Assembly (NCBI GenBank): GCA_035536775.1
Contig: DATLNM010000038.1
Span: 1-24,684, forward strand
Source of the DNA: DATLNM01 sp035536775
GTDB lineage: Bacteria > Actinomycetota > CADDZG01 > WHSQ01
Length of the DNA stretch: 24,684 bases
Direction of reading: 5' to 3'
Shown one piece after another: positions 21,563-24,684 of this stretch. The translations under genes were made by a program, and so were the position numbers. Positions within the stretch are counted from its first letter, which is position 1. Every line of letters begins with the position of its first letter. The notes under the pieces were generated by a model. The model did no database searches. It saw nothing but the letters and a program-made list of their open reading frames with translations, and had not been told where the DNA came from.

Positions 21563-21584
21563 TGTTCCACATTTGTTCCACGTT
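21563..21584 (+). repeat. Two 11-bp direct repeats upstream of the tRNA
   Basis: TGTTCCACATT and TGTTCCACGTT are adjacent, differ at one base and lie 22 bases before the tRNA gene. They could be protein-binding sites, for example integrase arm sites, or chance. Confidence 0.35.
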
Positions 21585-21605
21585 GTGTTGTCCAATGCAG
21601 TCCAC

Positions 21606-21679
21606 GGGGGCGTAGCTCAGTTGGTCAGAGCGGCGGACTCATAATCCGTTGGTCGCTGGTTCGAGTCCAGCCGCCCCCA
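21606..21679 (+). tRNA. tRNA-Met (anticodon CAU), elongator type
   Basis: A complete cloverleaf: acceptor GGGGGCG/CGCCCCC with discriminator A, D arm GCTC...GAGC, anticodon stem GCGGA/TCCGT (closing G-U), loop CTCATAA with CAU at 34-36, variable loop TGGTC, and T arm GCTGG-TTCGAGT-CCAGC. CCA is not encoded. The G1-C72 pair and the lack of three G-C pairs at the base of the anticodon stem exclude an initiator. The CAU anticodon could also be a lysidine-modified tRNA-Ile2, which sequence alone cannot settle. Halves of the same tRNA occur at 21052 and 23964. Confidence 0.93.
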
Positions 21680-21747
21680 CGGTATGGATGACGATGGTCG
21701 AGAGATATGGGCTACTGGGAGGATCGGGGGATGCTGGAGGCTCATCA

Positions 21748-22911
21748 ATGGCAAAAGTGAATGTGAGACTGTGCCTCCGCGCATTAACGGGAGCGATCCT
21801 GCTCCTTTCGATGCAGGGTGCTGTAGCGGCAGGCCCAACGGCCGGAGGCATGACTTCGGACAACGTCGAGTACCTGATGCATATGCCCTTCGAGGCGGGG
21901 TCGGCAACAGGGGCGCGGGTAGTTGGCGACTACTTGTACGTCACTAGTTGGAAGAGCCTCTCCATCTACGACGTGTCGGACCCTCTCGAACCGGCGCGCC
22001 TCAGTATCACACCCTTCGGTTTCGGATTCGAGAACGAAGACGTCGAGGTAACGCCTGACGGTGAGCATCTCTTCTTCGCAGAGTCGGCACCTCAGAGCGT
22101 TCTCCACGTCTGGAATGCCGAGGACAAGTCCAACCCGATCGAGGTGGCGACCCTCCCGGGCGCCGGTGAGCACACCGCCAACTGTGTGTTGAGCTGTAGG
22201 TATCTCTATGGCGCCGACTCTTTCGCGGTCGATCCCCGACAGTCAAGTTCGGGGGTGGTCGATGTGCGGGACCCTGCGAACCCCAAGTTGGTGGGGGCCT
22301 GGGATGAGGCAGAAGAGATAGAGGGCTACGCGCACGATGTCTTCGAAGCGCGTGATGGACTGGCTGTTACTTCCAAAATCCAGATCCTAGATGTAAGCAA
22401 TCCGCTGAAACCGCGGCTTCTTGCCCAGAGCGCCGATGGTCGGGCTTTGCATTCGATCTCCTGGCCGAATGGAGGCCGAGATCGGTTCATCCTCGGTTCG
22501 GACGAGACCAACGCGGACGCTACCTGTTCAGAGACCTCGGGCGCGTTCCAAACTTTCGATACAAGAGGTTGGCGTCGCACCCACACGATCCACCACGTCG
22601 AAGACTTCCGCGCTGAGAAGGGGACAACCCTCGACGGGAACGCAACCGTCAATGTGCTGGGTTGTTCCTCCCACTGGTTCCAAGCCCATCCGAAGTTCCG
22701 GCACGGGGGATTGGTAGCAGTCGGCTTTTACGAGCACGGCACGCGGTTCGTGGAGGTGGCTAAAGACGGTCTGATCGAAGAGGTGGGGTACTTCTTGCCC
22801 TTCGCGGGCTCGACCTCGGCCGCGTATTGGCTGACGGACCGGATCGTCTATGCCGTCGACTATGCCCGCGGGATCGACGTGTTGCGCTACAACGGCGAGA
22901 TTGACCCTTGA
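21748..22911 (+). CDS. Secreted LVIVD-type beta-propeller protein, paralog 2
   Basis: A 387-residue protein. ATG 21748 follows GGAGG by seven bases and clears the tRNA; longer frames would run into the tRNA. Signal peptide: RALTGAILLLSMQGAVAAG. It aligns end to end with the protein at 11493: NVEY near the N-terminus, YLYVTSWKSLSIYDVSDP, LHVWNAEDKSNP, NCVLSC, GVVDVRDPANPKLVGAW, SISWPNGGRDRFIL, GWRRTHTIHHVEDF, LGCSSHWFQAHPKFRHGGLVAVGFYEHGTRFVEVAKDG and RGIDVLRY. Shared cysteines and histidines suggest disulfides and possibly a metal site in a single propeller. It lies just downstream of the intact tRNA and inside the interval between the two tRNA halves. Function unknown. Confidence 0.87.
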   Translation: MAKVNVRLCLRALTGAILLLSMQGAVAAGPTAGGMTSDNVEYLMHMPFEAGSATGARVVGDYLYVTSWKSLSIYDVSDPLEPARLSITPFGFGFENEDVEVTPDGEHLFFAESAPQSVLHVWNAEDKSNPIEVATLPGAGEHTANCVLSCRYLYGADSFAVDPRQSSSGVVDVRDPANPKLVGAWDEAEEIEGYAHDVFEARDGLAVTSKIQILDVSNPLKPRLLAQSADGRALHSISWPNGGRDRFILGSDETNADATCSETSGAFQTFDTRGWRRTHTIHHVEDFRAEKGTTLDGNATVNVLGCSSHWFQAHPKFRHGGLVAVGFYEHGTRFVEVAKDGLIEEVGYFLPFAGSTSAAYWLTDRIVYAVDYARGIDVLRYNGEIDP

Positions 22912-23006
22912 TCCGGTCAGGTCTCCGCGACGGTTTCCTAAATGCTTCCCTGAGAATCCTCTGATTGAATAAATCGATCGTGAGCCCAGCTCGGAGAGGA
23001 GTGGTC

Positions 23007-23300
23007 ATGCACGTGAGAATCAGCACCATCCAGGCCGACCCGAACCGGATCGACGACGGTATTGCGGCGATCAACGACAAGGTGATCCCAACGCTGACCG
23101 GTATCGACGGGTTCCGGGCCGCCAATTTCATGGCCGACCGAAGCGCGGGAAAACTCGTCGGCGTCGCATTTTGGGATAGCGAGGAAGCAATGAACGCGAG
23201 TGCTTCAGCCGTCGATCCGATCCGGAACGTGGTGGCGGAAGCGATGGACGGGAAGATCGTTTCGGTCGAGTCTTACGAGCAGGTCGCGCAGAGCTGGTAA
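23007..23300 (+). CDS. ABM-like (dimeric alpha/beta barrel) small protein
   Basis: A 97-residue cytosolic protein; ATG 23007 follows GAGAGGAG by five bases. The ferredoxin-like pattern is VRISTIQADPNRIDDGIAAINDKVIPTL, then GIDGFRAANFMADRSAGKLVGVAFWDSEEAMNAS, then a last helix and strand GKIVSVESYEQVAQ, as in antibiotic-biosynthesis-monooxygenase-like proteins. No catalytic residues are obvious. It is a single-domain relative in fold of the two-domain protein at base 1. Its stop lies four bases from the end of a truncated gene stub on the other strand. Confidence 0.82.
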   Translation: MHVRISTIQADPNRIDDGIAAINDKVIPTLTGIDGFRAANFMADRSAGKLVGVAFWDSEEAMNASASAVDPIRNVVAEAMDGKIVSVESYEQVAQSW

Positions 23301-23303
23301 CAG

Positions 23304-23339
23304 CTAGTCGCCGGCTATGGAGATTCCCGCGGTCACCAT
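23304..23339 (-). pseudogene. 11-codon gene stub with a full ribosome site
   Basis: AAGGAGG (23348-23354) sits eight bases before an ATG (23339) that opens MVTAGISIAGD and then stops, four bases short of the opposing gene's stop. It lies downstream of OsmC on the same strand. It looks like the surviving 5' end of a gene whose body is lost, or a very short peptide gene. The rest of 23304-23424 holds nothing else I can support. Confidence 0.35.
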
Positions 23340-23424
23340 GGATGTTGCCTCCTTGGTAGATGGTCGAACGAGACGGTGCTTTTCAAGGTTGGACGATCGG
23401 CCGCGCCGAAACTGATCGGTCGAC

Positions 23425-23940
23425 TCAGACGATCTCCGTCTCGAACGTGAGCGGGACCTCTCTCCTGGTGAGGTCGCAAACGGGGCAATGTTCATGCGCC
23501 CACAAGAAGAGCTTTCGCAGCGTCTCAGGGTCGGTGCCGTTGGACGCAGCCTTAACTCGAACGCTCACCGACAGTGGACCGGCAGAGACTCCATCGTCGA
23601 TACCCAGGATCCCGAGGTCGTTCGATTGACTGTCGACGGTGACTTCAACATCACCGAGCTCTACTTCATCGAGCGCTGCTTTCATCGCGATCAGAGTCGC
23701 TACGCAGCTCGCCGTTGCCGCACGGAGCATCCACCCGGGTGAGGGAGCGGTATTTCCTCCGCCCACCGAGGTGACCATGTCGGTGTAGAGCTCAGCCCCG
23801 TCGGGTCCTGTGACCTTGCATCTAAGTCCGTCTTCGATGGTGGCGGTGGCGACGGAATCCGTTGCCTCCGCGTCTTTCGGATGAGCCGTCAGGTAATCGA
23901 TCGCATTCCCAAGGGCGGTGCGGACGGACTCGTCACTCAT
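23425..23940 (-). CDS. OsmC/Ohr-family peroxiredoxin-like protein
   Basis: A 171-residue cytosolic protein; ATG 23940 follows AAAGGAG by five bases. The two redox cysteines are in place: Cys79 in MLRAATASCVATLIAMKAA and the second site in HEHCPVCDLTRR (Cys152 and Cys155, so one more thiol than usual). GGGNTAPSPGWMLRAA and a long central helix are typical. OsmC/Ohr proteins reduce organic hydroperoxides with thiols such as dihydrolipoamide or, in actinobacteria, low-molecular-weight thiols. The CPVC motif is typical of the OsmC-like branch rather than Ohr. It lies inside the interval between the tRNA halves and 23 bases from the diverged 3' half. Confidence 0.92.
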   Translation of the reverse strand: MSDESVRTALGNAIDYLTAHPKDAEATDSVATATIEDGLRCKVTGPDGAELYTDMVTSVGGGNTAPSPGWMLRAATASCVATLIAMKAALDEVELGDVEVTVDSQSNDLGILGIDDGVSAGPLSVSVRVKAASNGTDPETLRKLFLWAHEHCPVCDLTRREVPLTFETEIV

Positions 23941-23963
23941 CGGTGCTCCTTTCCGCCGAATGA

Positions 23964-24009
23964 GGACTCATACTCCGTTGGTCGTCGGTTCGCGTCCAGC
24001 CGCTCCCCA
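23964..24009 (+). repeat. Detached, diverged 3' half of the tRNA-CAU gene
   Basis: From GGACTCATA to the final CCCCA this matches tRNA bases 29-73 with four substitutions and one inserted base. It keeps the CAU loop and most of the T arm (GGTTCGCGTCCAGCC), but the T stem is broken (TCGG against CCAG), so it is not a functional tRNA. It shares only GGAC with the end of the detached 5' half at 21052. Confidence 0.85.
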
Positions 24010-24096
24010 TGCCAGTTGCATGAGAACATCGCCTAGCCCGTCCTCAAACGATCTCCGTGGGTAGCTACCCCGTTCCGCCGGAGCGATCACTCCAAG

Positions 24097-24684
24097 CTAG
24101 GCGATGGCAGTTTTGCGCGCCCGTTCTGGCTCAAAGGACGCTGCCGATCGAATCAGCGCGAGACCCAGCGCAGCGAACTGCACCATCCAGGCAGTGATGG
24201 CAAGGCGGGCGAGCACGAACGGCCCCATCAGCGCCGGTGTCATGGGGACGAAGACCCAAACGCCAAGGAGCATCGGAACCCAACGCTGCCATCCCGTCCA
24301 TCGACGCTCACGGAGTACGCCGATGCCGACGAGAACGAGGCCCACGCCGATGGCGATCGAAGTCACGCCATACCCAGCCTCGAGCGGATCCGTTGTCGGG
24401 CTTGGATACGCGGCGTCCGCGGCGGTGATGGCAACAACCTCCATGATCGCGAGGCCGAGCATCCCGGCACCGGCGAGCCAGTGCCCGATGCGTGTAAGGC
24501 GTGAGGCACCGCCCACGCCGAATCGCGCAAGCGCTTGGATCCCGATGAGAAGGCCGACGTGCTGGATGGCGAACCAAACCTGGATCGCGATGAAGCCTCC
24601 AGCAGCGAGTGGGGAGCTGAACCGACCCTCGGGAACCGATGGGGGGACGACCGCAAGGAAGACCCCGGAGGCTGCGCCCAACAT
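24097..24684 (-). CDS. Polytopic membrane protein, possibly 5' truncated
   Basis: 195 residues are visible. The last three bases of the window read as an ATG on this strand, but the first visible residues (MLGAASGVFLAVVPPSV) are already in a membrane helix, so the gene may start beyond the window. About six membrane helices can be seen, including FIAIQVWFAIQHVGLLIGIQAL, WLAGAGMLGLAIMEVVAITAADAAY, GVTSIAIGVGLVLVGIGVL, WVPMLLGVWVFVPMTPALMG and WMVQFAALGLALI. A His in WFAIQH and charged residues facing the cytoplasm are the only polar marks. I do not recognise the family. Confidence 0.78.
   Translation of the reverse strand: MLGAASGVFLAVVPPSVPEGRFSSPLAAGGFIAIQVWFAIQHVGLLIGIQALARFGVGGASRLTRIGHWLAGAGMLGLAIMEVVAITAADAAYPSPTTDPLEAGYGVTSIAIGVGLVLVGIGVLRERRWTGWQRWVPMLLGVWVFVPMTPALMGPFVLARLAITAWMVQFAALGLALIRSAASFEPERARKTAIA

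Noticed and set aside
21606..21679. Initiator tRNA
   Set aside because: The first acceptor pair is G-C and the anticodon stem lacks the three consecutive G-C pairs of initiators.
21684..21747. Upstream in-frame ATGs of LVIVD paralog 2
   Set aside because: They lack ribosome sites, and the signal peptide and GGAGG fit ATG 21748.
21052..24009. Trans-spliced split tRNA made from the two detached halves
   Set aside because: The 3' half has a broken T stem, there are no complementary flanking leaders, and an intact gene is present; recombination explains it more simply.

Overview
The window is high-GC bacterial DNA with compact, single-gene transcription units on both strands. It most likely comes from an Actinomycetota genome, probably an environmental or metagenome-assembled lineage. 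Supporting signs are the family content (SCO6745-like, DUF664/DinB, DUF1697, DUF1272, DUF2231, DM13), strong AGGAGG-type ribosome sites mixed with several apparently leaderless starts, GTG/TTG starts, and a tRNA gene with no encoded CCA. I cannot name the genus.

Layout. 1-6.9 kb: end of a double ABM-like protein; a TolB-like secreted beta-propeller divergent from a secreted metzincin protease; a ferritin-like protein with a degenerate metal site; a small hypothetical; a SAM methyltransferase followed by a DUF3592-like membrane protein; an arsC gene coupled to a DM13 membrane protein, with a 75-bp relic of a second arsC copy just upstream; and a small membrane protein built of 11-residue repeats. 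7-13.2 kb: housekeeping-type single genes (DUF2231, a conserved hypothetical, GNAT, DUF1272, DinB/DUF664, 3-methyladenine glycosylase I, MDR oxidoreductase, LVIVD propeller, DUF1697). 13.2-18.6 kb: a 905-residue secreted modular protein with an RTX-like C-terminus, a PanE-like reductase, an SCO6745-like protein and an alpha/beta hydrolase. 18.6-21.0 kb: a two-gene glycosyltransferase operon (GT39-like then GT2) that looks less GC-rich than its surroundings. 21.0-24.0 kb: an intact tRNA-CAU gene bracketed by a separate 5' half and a separate, diverged 3' half of the same tRNA, with a small exported protein, a second LVIVD propeller, an ABM-like protein and an OsmC protein between them. The window ends in a truncated membrane protein.

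The genes do not form one pathway. The recurring themes are exported beta-rich proteins (two LVIVD paralogs, TolB-like, RTX-modular, metzincin) and traces of past recombination: the split tRNA copies, the arsC relic, an 11-codon gene stub, and a GT39 gene whose start codon is one base out of frame beside the 5' tRNA half. I see no transposase, integrase, CRISPR array or recognised defence system. The split-tRNA region and the hendecad-repeat membrane protein are the observations most worth a second look.
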